From Pythium myriotylum (taxonomy: Eukaryota > Oomycota > Peronosporomycetes > Pythiales > Pythiaceae), in assembly GCA_023091665.1 (NCBI GenBank), contig JALJCQ010000007.1, positions 1,592,593 to 1,656,592 of the forward strand: a stretch of 64,000 bases of DNA. Direction: 5' to 3'. Shown here piece by piece: positions 12,101 through 22,897 of this stretch. The position numbers and the translations under genes were made by a program. The notes beneath the pieces were generated by a model that saw nothing but the letters and a program-made list of their open reading frames with translations, was not told the origin of the DNA and ran no database searches. Position 1 is the stretch's first letter. Every line of letters starts with the position of its first letter.

Positions 12101-13463
12101 ACGACTTGGACATGGCGCGACCTCGTCTTGCACTGGCGGCGTGGGCTGCTTCAGTCGACACTGGAGACATGTTGAGCTTGAACAGACCCTTGCCGATGCG
12201 AGTGCCGATGGTCCGCTTGGCGCCCTTCAGCATGACAAAGCAACCGTCCTTGTCGAACGTCACGGGAGCAACGTCCTCCGTGAATCTTCCGACCGAGAAC
12301 AGGTTGCGGCTGAGCTTGGGGATATGCCACACGTTGGTGAGCAAACCCTTCTTGACACCGCTTGGAGTCTTCATCGACATGAGAATGTCTCCCACGCCAA
12401 CTGCTTGGACCGTGCCATCATCGGCCAGATGCACGTCGACTGGGTCGATCTTCTTGTAGTTCATCATGAACTGCTTGGTTCGCGACATGTGCTGAGTCGC
12501 ACCCGAGTCGACCAACCACGCCGTGGATTGACTCGACTTGCCTTGGGTCTTCCCGACCGAGAACAGGTACTCGCCGGGGTCTTCATCTCGCGCAAGGTTG
12601 GCTCGCTGGAACCGTTGCCGAGGGTTGCCGTTTCCGTTGCCGTTGCCGTTGCCGTTGCCGCCGGAGTTGCCGTTGCCGTTGCCGTTGTCCTTGACACGCG
12701 AGTGGCACTCCGCGGCCCAATGACCGATCTTGCCGCAGTAGTTGCACGTGCCAGTCTTCTTGACTGCACGGCCCTTGGGCTTCGCGTCACTTGTCATGAA
12801 CGCTTGGCCAAGCGTGGCTCCGTCGCCACCTTGCTCCTTGCGCTTCATGTCTTCGTGGAGCAGCCGAGACGTCACGAGTTCCCACGTGAGCGCGTCGACA
12901 CGCGACTCCAACGCCGTGATGAGGAACTGGTACGACTCGCTGAGACTGCCGAGAAGCGTGATCACCAAGTCGTCTTCGCTGACCGGAGCGCCGACTGCGT
13001 CGAGTTGCTCGGCCAGGGTCTTGAGCTTGTTGATGTGCGTGAGCACATCGTCACCTTCTTCCATCATGGTCGTGAAGAAACGACGACGAAGAAAGAGCTT
13101 GTTGGCAAGGCTCTTCTTCTCGAAGTGTTCTTCCAGTCTTGACCATGCATCTTGCGCACCACTCGCCGACCGAACCAGCGGGAGCTGCGAGTCTTCCATC
13201 GCGAGACAGATCATCGCGAGCGCCTTGCGAGACTTCTTCTTGAAGAGGGCTCGGTCCGCGTCGGTCTGGCACTGCTCGAGTTTGACCTCTCCACAGACAA
13301 CTTCCCAGACGTCGCGTTCTTCGAGCACCATCTGCATCTTGAACTTCCATGTGTGGAAGTTGGTTCCGTCGAACTTGTTGATGCGGGCTGGGGTGGTCGA
13401 ATCCATGGCGAAGGCTGGGGAGGCGAAGTCGGTGGAGGCAGAGTCGGCTGGGCTTGGGCTCAT
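9090..13463 (-). CDS. Ty1/copia gag-pol polyprotein, complete, 1457 aa
   Basis: A complete single-frame polyprotein, starting at the ATG in the primer-binding site (13463-13461) and ending in the 3' LTR. Order: UBN2-like copia gag; knuckle [14 protein letters not shown]; Asn-Gly repeat; protease [14 protein letters not shown]-pre-integrase HLRLGH...CEGC; integrase core with LRTDGGGEY and NGVAERMN; acidic and Pro/Gln-rich linker; reverse transcriptase [11 protein letters not shown] and YVDD; RNase [10 protein letters not shown] and TEAEYMAL. No frameshift or lost catalytic residue is visible. A start at the second ATG (AFAMDST), which has a good Kozak context, is possible. The LTRs at its ends are of different subtype and the flanks (GTTGG, GAGAG) do not match, so this body may be a recombinant of two elements despite its intact frame. 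Confidence 0.95.
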   Translation of the reverse strand: MSPSPADSASTDFASPAFAMDSTTPARINKFDGTNFHTWKFKMQMVLEERDVWEVVCGEVKLEQCQTDADRALFKKKSRKALAMICLAMEDSQLPLVRSASGAQDAWSRLEEHFEKKSLANKLFLRRRFFTTMMEEGDDVLTHINKLKTLAEQLDAVGAPVSEDDLVITLLGSLSESYQFLITALESRVDALTWELVTSRLLHEDMKRKEQGGDGATLGQAFMTSDAKPKGRAVKKTGTCNYCGKIGHWAAECHSRVKDNGNGNGNSGGNGNGNGNGNGNPRQRFQRANLARDEDPGEYLFSVGKTQGKSSQSTAWLVDSGATQHMSRTKQFMMNYKKIDPVDVHLADDGTVQAVGVGDILMSMKTPSGVKKGLLTNVWHIPKLSRNLFSVGRFTEDVAPVTFDKDGCFVMLKGAKRTIGTRIGKGLFKLNMSPVSTEAAHAASARRGRAMSKSYLWHLRLGHIGFSGLEAIVKKDLADGLDIGSVQEWEVCEGCALGKLTRVKFQSGTTKRSANLLDVVYSDVAGPMKTPTFGGMKYFATFTDDKSRLCKLYLMRSKDEVYDKFVEFVNWAENQTGRRVKVLRTDGGGEYQSAKLAKFCRKRGIEHDVTPPYTPQLNGVAERMNRTIGECGRCKLHHANLSDEYWGEAVMTAVEVRNRLPTRAQDLYKSPYEEWYGKKPLLANFKVFGCHAYVHVPKEKRSKFDARAILCRFLGYSDHEKAYRFEEIATGRIVISRDAQFMEDTFDDGMREEPWSKSVEFRGDEDDEDQDEATDNQDDEDMGEQPASPAPSQRSYERPEWQQGQRSQRPAAPASAQQPNVDYAPGSKRHSRTHSLENLAEPPVEKRYGRVGRTSGATPPPTQGSRTSLEDLSALLTSIEEEGVEDEDEEGEDVQEQGGEDQDYEEFALVVNSGGELPTSFKSAMESDDASNWKEACDSELESLKKNETWDLVPLPAGRKAITSKWVFKVKETAEGLVERYKARLVAKGFLQKYGIDFEETFAPVAKFTSIRTILSIAARHKLMIHQMDVKTAFLNGNLDEEIYMKQPEGFVDQRHPDYVCKLKRSLYGLKQSPRMWNQTIDAFMRKVGFTKCEMDHCVYVKRSGSAMIFVVIYVDDLILACNSLELLTATKRALSERFEMSDLGELKYCLGMEVDQDPKSGDVTMRQTKFLQSILTKFGMQDCKPVRTPQDPGLKLTKAMCEGGCKHEDTMKNVPHRSAVGALMYLMVGTRPDLAAAVGTLSQFAADPCPTHWQALKRVLRYLQATPTYGLQFSASNDGRLVGYSDADWAGDIESRRSTSGYVFMLNGGCISWRSKKQRTVALSSTEAEYMALSEAIQEAVWLKAFLCELGEVASDQALTVYEDNQGAIALAKNPEFHKRTKHIDIRYHFVREKVEDGQVCLQYCPTQDMLADIMTKPIPTVQFDVLRTKLGVQDAVESRGSVEDDAPRTQRHHSS

Positions 13464-13467
13464 AACC

Positions 13468-13825
13468 TGTTGGAAGGTCGCTTGGTTGGTGGGATGCAAA
13501 ATGCAAAGTAAATTGATCGGGACTTAGTTCGCTGCTGCTACCTCTAAGCCGTCTGTGTGTGTCCTACGCTACCGTAATCAAATGTATGTCCTACCTATCG
13601 TAAACATATGCAAACATAAACTGACTTCGTGATACTTCAACGAAGTCGATGGGTGGCACTGGATTCAAACCAGAACCAGACGGAGAATCTTCCACATGTC
13701 GAATCTTCCACATGTCGAATCTTCCACGGAGAATCTTCTGCAGGAGGTTCTTCTACAGCCGAGCTTCAACTGCCGAGCTTCAACTGGAATGATGACGCTG
13801 GGTTCGAGGCGCATCATCTTCAACA
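13468..13825 (-). repeat. Copia 5' LTR (LTR4), 358 bp, subtype a
   Basis: This is the 5' LTR of the intact minus copy, with a 1-bp deletion in the inverted-repeat region (TTCGTGATAC for TTCGTGGATAC near 13630). Its outer flank is GAGAG at 13826-13830, inside plus-strand pol sequence, which makes an inverted junction. Confidence 0.95.
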
Positions 13826-15438
13826 GAGAGTTGCCGACATCGTTCAAGTCGGCGATGGAATCCGACGACGCCAGCAACTGGAAGGAAGCTTGCGACTCCG
13901 AGCTTGAGTCGCTCAAGAAGAACGAGACATGGGACCTAGTCCCTTTGCCAGCCGGACGCAAGGCCATCACCAGCAAGTGGGTGTTCAAGGTCAAGGAAAC
14001 CGCCGAAGGACTCGTCGAACGGTACAAGGCTCGACTCGTTGCCAAGGGGTTCCTGCAGAAGTACGGCATCGACTTCGAAGAGACGTTCGCACCCGTCGCC
14101 AAGTTCACGTCGATCCGAACCATCCTCAGCATCGCCGCTCGACACAAGCTCATGATCCATCAGATGGATGTCAAGACGGCGTTCCTGAACGGCAACCTCG
14201 ACGAAGAAATCTACATGAAGCAGCCCGAAGGCTTCGTCGACCAGCGCCACCCCGACTACGTGTGCAAGCTCAAGCGCTCGCTCTACGGTCTCAAGCAGTC
14301 GCCACGCATGTGGAACCAGACCATCGACGCCTTCATGCGCAAGGTCGGCTTCACCAAGTGCGAGATGGACCACTGCGTGTACGTCAAGCGGAGCGGCTCA
14401 GCGATGATCTTCGTGGTGATCTACGTCGACGACCTCATCCTCGCCTGCAACAGCCTCGAGGTTGCTCACGGCGACCAAGCGTGCACTCAGCGAACGCTTC
14501 GAGATGTCCGACCTCGGCGAACTCAAGTACTGCCTCGGCATGGAAGTTGATCAAGACCCCAAGTCCGGCGACGTGACCATGCGGCAGACCAAGTTCCTGC
14601 AGTCGATCCTGACCAAGTTCGGCATGCAAGACTGCAAACCAGTGAGGACCCCTCAAGACCCCGGACTCAAGCTGACCAAGGCCATGTGCGAAGGTGGTTG
14701 CAAGCACGAAGACACCATGAAGAACGTGCCGTACCGAAGTGCAGTCGGCGCACTGATGTACCTCATGGTCGGCACTCGACCAGACCTCGCAGCGGCAGTC
14801 GGCACACTCAGCAGTTCGCCGCGGACCCGTGTCCAACACACTGGCAAGCTCTCAAGCGTGTGCTCCGGTATCTGCAAGCGACTCCGACGTACGGCCTGCA
14901 GTTCTCGGCATCGAACGACGGAAGACTGGTCGGCTACTCCGACGCCGACTGGGCTGGCGACATCGAGTCACGTCGAAGCACCAGCGGCTAGGATGCATCA
15001 GCTGGCGCAGCAAGAAGCAGCGAACTGTCGCCCTCTCCTCGACCGAAGCAGAGTACATGGCTCTATCGGAAGCGATCCAAGAAGCCGTGTGGCTCAAGGC
15101 GTTCCTGTGCGAACTCGGCGAAGTTGCAAGCGACCAAGCGCTCACGGTGTACGAAGACAACCAAGGTGCGATCGCGTTGGCCAAGAACCCCGAGTTCCAC
15201 AAGCGCACCAAGCACATCGACATTCGCTACCACTTCGTTCGTGAGAAGGGTCGAGGACGGTCAAGTGTGTCTGCAGTATTGCCCGACCCAAGACATGCTT
15301 GCCGACATCATGACCAAGCCGATCCCCACTGTCCAGTTCGACGTGCTCCGCACCAAGCTTGGTGTTCAAGACGCAGTCGAGTCGAGGGGGAGTGTTGAAG
15401 ATGATGCGCCTCGAACCCAGCGTCATCATTCCAGTTGA
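13826..15438 (+). pseudogene. Decayed copia pol 3' fragment (reverse transcriptase, RNase H)
   Basis: This plus-strand fragment begins at the codons for [13 protein letters not shown], just before the reverse transcriptase, and runs through the polypurine tract into LTR5. YVDD is present near 14420-14435. The frame is broken at least four times: a G insertion near 14460, a C deletion near 14814, a 19-bp deletion near 14990 that removes part of the RNase H segment YVFMLNGG, and a G insertion near 15248. It lacks gag, protease and integrase because it is cut at LTR4. It is one of the more decayed copies here. Confidence 0.9.
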
Positions 15439-15751
15439 AGCTCGGCAGTTGAAGCTCGGCTGTAGAAGATTCTCCTGCAGAAGATTCTCCGTGGAAGATT
15501 CGACATGTGGAAGATTCGACATGTGGAAGATTCTCCGTCTGGTTCTGGTTTGAATCCAGTGCCACCCATCGACTTCGTTGAAGTATCCACGAAGTCAGTT
15601 TATGTTTGCATATGTTTACGATAGGTAGGACATACATTTGATTATGGTAGCGTAGGACACACACAGACGGCTTAGAGGTAGCAGTAGCGAACTAAGTCCC
15701 GATCAATTCACTTTGCATTTTGCATCCCACCAACCAAGCGACCTTCCAACA
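15393..15751 (+). repeat. Copia 3' LTR (LTR5), subtype b
   Basis: A complete 359-bp plus-strand LTR ending the pol fragment 13826-15392. Its outer flank, CGTTG at 15752, lies inside another LTR, so this element inserted into the 5' LTR of the next copy. Confidence 0.95.
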
Positions 15752-15925
15752 CGTTGAAGTATCCACGAAGTCAGTTTATGTTTGCATATGTTTACGATAG
15801 GTAGGACATACATTTGATTATGGTAGCGTAGACACACACAGACGGCTTAGAGGTAGCAGCAGCGAACTAAGTCCGATCAATTCACTTTGCATTTTGCATC
15901 CCACCAACCAAGCGACCTTCCAACA
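15752..15925 (+). repeat. Partial copia 5' LTR (LTR6), 174 bp
   Basis: This is the right half of an LTR, from CGTTGAAGTATCC (LTR position ~184) to CAACA, with two 1-bp deletions. It is the 5' LTR of the plus element continuing at 15926. The left half is missing from the window. The break falls in the LTR hairpin GACTTCGT...ACGAAGTC. Confidence 0.92.
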
Positions 15926-16592
15926 GGTTATGAGCCCAAGCCCAGCCGACTCTGCCTCCACCGACTTCGCCTCCCCAGCCTTCGCCATGGATTCGACCAC
16001 CCCAGCCCGCATCAACAAGTTCGACGGAACCAACTTCCACACATGGAAGTTCAAGATGCAGATGGTGCTCGAAGAACGCGACGTCTGGGAAGTTGTCTGT
16101 GGAGAGGTCAAACTCGAGCAGTGCCAGACCGACGCGGACCGAGCCCTCTTCAAGAAGAAGTCTCGCAAGGCGCTCGCGATGATCTGTCTCGCGATGGAAG
16201 ACTCGCAGCTCCCGCTGGTTCGGTCGGCGAGTGGTGCGCAAGATGCATGGTCAAGACTGAAGAAACACTTCGAGAAGAAGAGCCTTGCCAACAAGCTCTT
16301 TCTTCGTCGTCGTTTCTTCACGACCATGATGGAAGAAGGTGATGATGTGCTCACGCACATCAACAAGCTCAAGACCCTGGCGGAGCAACTCGACGCAGTC
16401 GGCGCTCCGGTCAGCGAAGACGACTTGGTGATCACGCTTCTCGGCAGTCTCAGCGAGTCGTACCAGTTCCTCATCACGGCGTTGGAGTCGCGTGTCGACG
16501 CGCTCACGTGGGAACTCGTGACGTCTCGGCTGCTCCATGAAGACATGAAGCGCAAGGAGCAAGGTGGCGACGGAGCCACGCTTGGCCAAGCG
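15926..16592 (+). pseudogene. Copia gag 5' part of an element split by insertion
   Basis: This fragment begins with the primer-binding site (15926-15943) and the gag ATG at 15930, and is open for 221 codons to the sequence encoding LGQA. There it is interrupted by a minus-strand copia element (16593-26670). The reading frame resumes at 26671. The 5 bp AAGCG at 16588-16592 is repeated at 26671-26675, the target-site duplication. The two parts therefore belong to one element of which only the 5' LTR is damaged. One private change gives a Lys-Lys pair in the sequence SRLKKHFEKK. Confidence 0.93.
16588..16592. repeat. Left target-site duplication AAGCG
   Basis: The left copy of a perfect 5-bp duplication; its partner is 26671-26675. 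It brackets the minus-strand element 16593-26670. Confidence 0.9.
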
Positions 16593-16951
16593 TGTTGGAA
16601 GGTCGCTTGGTTGGTGGGATGCAAAATGCAAAGTGAATTGATCGGGACTTAGTTCGCTGCTGCTACCTCTAAGCCGTCTGTGTGTGTCCTACGCTACCGT
16701 AATCAAATGCATGTCCTACCTATCGTAAACATATGCAAACATAAACTGACTTCGTGGATACTTCAACGAAGTCGATGGGTGGCACTGGATTCAAACCAGA
16801 ACCAGATGGAGAATCTTCCACATGTCGAATCTTCCACATGTCGAATCTTCCACGGAGAATCTTCTGCAGGAGAATCTTCTACAGCCGAGCTTCAACTGCC
16901 GAGCTTCAACTGGAATGATGACGCTGGGTTCGAGGCGCATCATCTTCAACA
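16593..16951 (-). repeat. Copia 3' LTR (LTR7), 359 bp, subtype b
   Basis: This is the 3' LTR of the minus-strand element inserted at AAGCG. It has private changes (CAGATGGAG, AATGCATGTCC). Its partner LTR10 is subtype c, a mismatch within an element that has a perfect target duplication. Confidence 0.95.
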
Positions 16952-17856
16952 CTCCCCCTCGACTCGACTGCGTCTTGAACACCAAGCTTGGTGCGGAGCA
17001 CGTCGAACTGGACAGTGGGGATCGGCTTGGTCATGATGTCGGCAAGCATGTCTTGGGTCGGGCAATACTGGAGAGACACTTGGCCGTCCTCGACCTTCTC
17101 ACGAACGAAGTGGTAGCGAATGTCGATGTGCTTGGTGCGCTTGTGGAACTCGGGGTTCTTGGCCAACGCGATCGCACCTTGGTTGTCTTCGTACACCGTG
17201 AGCGCTTGGTCGCTTGCAACTTCGCCGAGTTCGCACAGGAACGCCTTGAGCCACACGGCTTCTTGGATCGCTTCCGATAGAGCCATGTACTCTGCTTCGG
17301 TCGAGGAGAGGGCGACAGTTCGCTGCTTCTTGCTGCGCCAGCTGATGCATCCGCGTTGAGCATGAACACGTAGCGCTGGTGCTTCGACGTGACTCGATGT
17401 CGCCAGCCCAGTCGGCGTCGGAGTAGCCGACCAGTCTTCCGTCGTTCGATGCCGAGAACTGCAGGCCGTACGTCGGAGTCGCTTGCAGATACCGGAGCAC
17501 ACGCTTGAGAGCTTGCCAGTGTGTTGGACACGGGTCCGCGGCGAACTGGCTGAGTGTGCCGACTGCCGCTGCGAGGTCTGGTCGAGTGCCGACCATGAGG
17601 TACATCAGTGCGCCGACTGCACTTCGGTACGGCACGTTCTTCATGGTGTCTTCGTGCTTGCAACCACCTTCGCACATGGCCTTGGTCAGCTTGAGTCCGG
17701 GGTCTTGAGGGGTCCTCACTGGTTTGCAGTCTTGCATGCCGAACTTGGTCAGGATCGACTGCAGGAACTTGGTCTGCCGCATGGTCACGTCGCCGGACTT
17801 GGGGTCTTGATCAACTTCCATGCCGAGGCAGTACTTGAGTTCGCCGAGGTCGGACA
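16952..17856 (-). pseudogene. Copia pol 3' part (RNase H side) of a split minus element
   Basis: Read on the minus strand, this is the C-terminal pol part from the sequence encoding [12 protein letters not shown] to the polypurine tract. Two 1-bp deletions near 17354 and 17375 disturb the RNase H frame (codons of YVFMLNGG). It is separated from the rest of its element (22893-26311) by a plus-strand copy inserted at GGACA. It shares the unusual sequence encoding VSLQYCP with the inserted copy; most other copies encode VCLQYCP. Confidence 0.9.
17852..17856. repeat. Left target-site duplication GGACA
   Basis: The left copy of a perfect 5-bp duplication; its partner is at 22893-22897. It brackets the plus-strand element 17857-22892. 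Confidence 0.9.
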
Positions 17857-18215
17857 TGTTGAAGATGATGCGCCTCGAACCCAGCGTCATCATTCCAGTT
17901 GAAGCTCGGCAGTTGAAGCTCGGCTGTAGAAGAACCTCCTGTAGAAGATTCTCCGTGGAAGATTCGACATGTGGAAGATTCGACATGTGGAAGATTCTCC
18001 GTCTGGTTCTGGTTTGAATCCAGTGCCACCCATCGACTTCGTTGAAGTATCCACGAAGTCAGTCTATGTTTGCATATGTTTACGATAGGTAGGACATACA
18101 TTTGATTATGGTAGCGTAGGACACACACAGACGGCTTAGAGGTAGCAGTAGCGAACTAAGTCCCGATCAATTCACTTTGCATTTTGCATCCCACCAACCA
18201 AGCGACCTTCCAACA
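17857..18215 (+). repeat. Copia 5' LTR (LTR8), 359 bp, subtype c
   Basis: Subtype c has AGAACCTCCTGTAG. It agrees in subtype with LTR9 at the other end of the element, as expected for an undisturbed insertion. Confidence 0.96.
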
Positions 18216-21200
18216 GGTTATGAGCCCAAGCCCAGCCGACTCTGCCTCCACCGACTTCGCCTCCCCAGCCTTCGCCATGGATTCGACCACCCCAGCCCGC
18301 ATCAACAAGTTCGACGGAACCAACTTCCACACATGGAAGTTCAAGATGCAGATGGTGCTCGAAGAACGCGACGTCTGGGAAGTTGTCTGTGGAGAGGTCA
18401 AACTCGAGCAGTGCCAGACCGACGCGGACCGAGCCCTCTCAAGAAGAAGTCTCGCAAGGCGCTCGCGATGATCTGTCTCGCGATGGAAGACTCGCAGCTC
18501 CCGCTGGTTCGGTCGGCGAGTGGTGCGCAAGATGCATGGTCAAGACTGGAAGAACACTTCGAGAAGAAGAGCCTTGCCAACAAGCTCTTTCTTCGTCGTC
18601 GTTTCTTCACGACCATGATGGAAGAAGGTGACGATGTGCTCACGCACATCAACAAGCTCAAGACCCTGGCGGAGCAACTCGACGCAGTCGGCGCTCCGGT
18701 CAGCGAAGACGACTTGGTGATCACGCTTCTCGGCAGTCTCAGCGAGTCGTACCAGTTCCTCATCACGGCGTTGGAGTCGCGTGTCGACGCGCTCACGTGG
18801 GAACTCGTGACGTCTCGGCTGCTCCACGAAGACATGAAGCGCAAGGAGCAAGGTGGCGACGGAGCCACGCTTGGCCAAGCGTTCATGACAAGTGACGCGA
18901 AGCCCAAGGGCCGTGCAGTCAAGAAGACTGGCACGTGCAACTACTGCGGCAAGATCGGTCATTGGGCCGCGGAGTGCCACTCGCGTGTCAAGGACAACGG
19001 CAACGGCAACGGCAACTCCGGCGGCAACGGCAACGGAAACGGCAACCCTCGGCAACGGTTCCAGCGAGCGAACCTTGCGCGAGATGAAGACCCCGGCGAG
19101 TACCTGTTCTCGGTCGGGAAGACCCAAGGCAAGTCGAGTCAATCCACGGCGTGGTTGGTCGACTCGGGTGCGACTCAGCACATGTCGCGAACCAAGCAGT
19201 TCATGATGAACTACAAGAAGATCGACCCAGTCGACGTGCATCTGGCCGATGATGGCACGGTCCAAGCGGTTGGCGTGGGAGACATTCTCATGTCGATGAA
19301 GACTCCAAGCGGTGTCAAGAAGGGTTTGCTCACCAACGTGTGGCATATCCCCAAGCTCAGCCGCAACCTGTTCTCGGTCGGAAGATTCACGGAGGACGTT
19401 GCTCCCGTGACGTTCGACAAGGACGGTTGCTTCGTCGTTCTCAAGGGCGCCAAGCGGACCATCGGCACTCGAATCGGCAAGGGTCTGTTCAAGCTCAACA
19501 TGTCTCCAGTGTCGACTGAAGCAGCCCACGCCGCCAGTGCAAGACGAGGTCGCGCCATGTCCAAGTCGTACCTGTGGCACCTCCGACTCGGTCACATCGG
19601 CTTCAGCGGTCTCGAAGCCATCGTCAAGAAGGACCTCGCCGACGGACTCGACATTGGGTCTGTGCAAGAGTGGGAGGTCTGTGAAGGCTGTGCACTCGGC
19701 AAGCTGACTCGCGTCAAGTTCCAGTCGGGCACGACCAAGCGGTCTGCGAATCTGCTTGACGTCGTGTACAGCGATGTGGCCGGCCCCATGAAGACTCCGA
19801 CTTTCGGCGGCATGAAGTACTTCGCCACGTTCACCGACGACAAGTCTCGACTGTGCAAGTTGTACCTGATGCGGTCCAAGGACGAAGTCTACGACAAGTT
19901 CGTCGAGTTCGTCAACTGGGCCGAGAACCAAACCGGTCGTCGAGTCAAGGTGCTTCGAACCGACGGCGGCGGCGAGTACCAGTCGGCCAAGCTTGCCAAG
20001 TTCTGCCGCAAGCGTGGCATCGAGCACGACGTCACGCCGCCATACACGCCTCAGTTGAACGGTGTGGCGGAGCGCATGAACCGAACCATCGGTGAGTGTG
20101 GTCGTTGCAAGCTCCACCATGCCAACTTGTCCGACGAGTACTGGGGCGAAGCCGTCATGACTGCAGTCGAAGTTCGCAACCGACTTCCGACCCGCGCTCA
20201 AGACTTGTACAAGTCGCCGTACGAAGAATGGTACGGGAAGAAGCCCTTGCTCGCCAACTTCAAGGTGTTCGGCTGCCATGCGTACGTCCACGTGCCCAAG
20301 GAGAAGCGGTCGAAGTTCGACGCCCGAGCCATCTTGTGTCGGTTCCTCGGCTACTCGGACCACGAGAAGGCGTATCGGTTTGAAGAAATCGCAACCGGTC
20401 CGGATCGTCATCAGTCGAGACGCACAGTTCATGGAAGACACATTCGACGATGGCAAGCGCGAAGAACCCTGGAGCAAGTCCGTCGAGTTCCGCGACGATG
20501 AAGATGATGAAGATCAAGATGAAGCAACCGACAACCAAGATGATGAAGACATGGGTGGGCAGCCAGCCTCACCAGCACCAAGTCAGCGCAGCTACGAGCG
20601 ACCGGAGTGGCAACAGGGCCAGCGGTCGCAGCGTCCAGCAGCACCAGCATCGGCCCAGCAGCCGAATGTCGACTACGCACCAGGGTCCAAGCGCCACTCT
20701 CGCACGCACTCGCTCGAGAACCTGGCTGAACCGCCAGTTGAGAAGCGCTACGGACGGGTTGGACGCACAAGTGGTGCGACTCCACCACCCACGCAAGGTC
20801 AAGGACATCGCTCGAAGATCTGTCTGCACTGCTCACGTCGATCGAAGAGGAAGGCGTAGAAGATGACGATGAAGAAGGCGAAGACGTGCAAGAACAAGGG
20901 GGAGAAGACCTGATTACGAAGAGTTTGCTCTCGTCGTGAATTCAGGGGGAGAGTTGCCGACATCGTTCAAGTCGGCGATGGAATCCGACGACGCCAGCAA
21001 CTGGAAGGAAGCTTGCGACTCCGAGCTTGAGTCGCTCAAGAAGAACGAGACATGGGACCTAGTCCCTTTGCCAGCCGGACGCAAGGCCATCACCAGCAAG
21101 TGGGTGTTCAAGGTCAAGGAAACCGCCGAAGGACTCGTCGAACGGTACAAGGCTCGACTCGTTGCCAAGGGGTTCCTGCAGAAGTACGGCATCGACTTCG

Positions 21201-22533
21201 AAGAGACGTTCGCACCCGTCGCCAAGTTCACGTCGATCCGCACCATCCTCAGCATCGCCGCTCGACACAAGCTCATGATCCATCAGATGGATGTCAAGAC
21301 GGCGTTCCTGAACGGCAACCTCGACGAAGAAATCTACATGAAGCAGCCCGAAGGCTTCGTCGACCAGCGCCACCCCGACTACGTGTGCAAGCTCAAGCGC
21401 TCGCTCTACGGTCTCAAGCAGTCGCCACGCATGTGGAACCAGACCATCGACGCCTTCATGCGCAAGGTCGGCTTCACCAAGTGCGAGATGGACCACTGCG
21501 TGTACGTCAAGCGGAGCGGCTCAGCGATGATCTTCGTGGTGATCTACGTCGACGACCTCATCCTCGCCTGCAACAGCCTCGAGTTGCTCACGGCGACCAA
21601 GCGTGCACTCAGCGAACGCTTCGAGATGTCCGACCTCGGCGAACTCAAGTACTGCCTCGGCATGGAAGTTGATCAAGACCCCAAGTCCGGCGACGTGACC
21701 ATGCGGCAGACCAAGTTCTTGCAGTCGATCCTGACCAAGTTCGGCATGCAAGACTGCAAACCAGTGAGGACTCCTCAAGACCCCGGACTCAAGCTGACCA
21801 AGGCCATGTGTGAAGGTGGTTGCAAGCACGAAGACACCATGAAGAACGTGCCGTACCGAAGTGCAGTCGGCGCACTCATGTACCTCATGGTCGGCACTCG
21901 ACCAGACCTCGCAGCGGCAGTCGGCACACTCAGCCAGTTCGCCGCGGACCCGTGTCCAACACACTGGCAAGCTCTCAAGCGTGTGCTCCGGTATCTGCAA
22001 GCGACTCCGACGTACGGCCTGCAGTTCTCGGCATCGAACGACGGAAGACTGGTCGGCTACTCCGACGCCGACTGGGCTGGCGACATCGAGTCACGTCGAA
22101 GCACCAGCGGCTACGTGTTCATGCTCAACGGCGGATGCAATCAGCTGGCGCAGCAAGAAGCAGCGAACTGTCGCCCTCTCCTCGACCGAAGCAGAGTACA
22201 TGGCTCTATCGGAAGCGATCCAAGAAGCCGTGTGGCTCAAGGCGTTCCTGTGCGAACTCGGCGAAGTTGCAAGCGACCAAGCGCTCACGGTGTACGAAGA
22301 CAACCAAGGTGCGATCGCGTTGGCCAAGAACCCCGAGTTCCACAAGCGCACCAAGCACATCGACATTCGCTACCACTTCGTTCGTGAGAAGGTCGAGGAC
22401 GGTCAAGTGTCTCTCCAGTATTGCCCGACCCAGACATGCTTGCCGACATCATGACCAAGCCGATCCCCACTGTCCAGTTCGACGTGCTCCGCACCAAGCT
22501 TGGTGTTCAAGACGCAGTCGAGTCGAGGGGGAG
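18216..22533 (+). pseudogene. Full-length copia gag-pol with several frameshifts
   Basis: This is the complete internal region of the innermost plus element, including primer-binding site (18216-18233), ATG at 18220, all domains and the polypurine tract. The frame is broken by a T deletion near 18440 (gag), a T insertion near 20398 (after integrase), a C deletion near 20801, a change near 20910 that creates an in-frame stop, an A insertion near 22138 (RNase H) and an A deletion near 22431. The long stretches between breaks are otherwise conserved (protease to integrase, and the 20936-22140 reverse transcriptase region). Insertion is recent by its matching LTRs and intact duplication, so six breaks are surprising; consensus sequencing error is an alternative to decay. 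Confidence 0.92.
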
Positions 22534-22892
22534 TGTTGAAGATGATGCGCCTCGAACCCAGCGTCATCATTCCAGTTGAAGCTCGGCAGTTGAAGCTCGG
22601 CTGTAGAAGAACCTCCTGTAGAAGATTCTCCGTGGAAGATTCGACATGTGGAAGATTCGACATGTGGAAGATTCTCCGTCTGGTTCTGGTTTGAATCCAG
22701 TGCCACCCATCGACTTCGTTGAAGTATCCACGAAGTCAGTTTATGTTTGCATATGTTTACGATAGGTAGGACATACATTTGATTATGGTAGCGTAGGACA
22801 CACACAGACGGCTTAGAGGTAGCAGTAGCGAACTAAGTCCCGATCAATTTACTTTGCATTTTGCATCCCACCAACCAAGCGACCTTCCAACA
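22534..22892 (+). repeat. Copia 3' LTR (LTR9), 359 bp, subtype c
   Basis: This is the 3' LTR of the innermost plus element, following GAGTCGAGGGGGAG. It differs from LTR8 by very few bases (for example TCAATTTAC for TCAATTCAC near 22850). Confidence 0.96.
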
Positions 22893-22897
22893 GGACA
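22893..22897. repeat. Right target-site duplication GGACA
   Basis: The right copy of the 5-bp duplication made by insertion of the plus element 17857-22892 into minus-strand pol. Confidence 0.9.

Noticed and set aside
11133..13142. Long open frame (669 codons) antisense to copia gag-pol, repeated in most copies
   Set aside because: It lies entirely opposite gag-pol and reads as a translation of the complement of strongly G/C-ending codons. No family motif is seen, and its ends follow sense-strand features. Conservation is explained by the sense frame. It would deserve attention only if antisense transcripts or peptides were found.
13696..13820. Open frames starting inside the LTR on the strand opposite gag
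   Set aside because: These come from the LTR direct repeats and appear fused to whatever lies beside each LTR. They are read-through of an open LTR frame, not genes.
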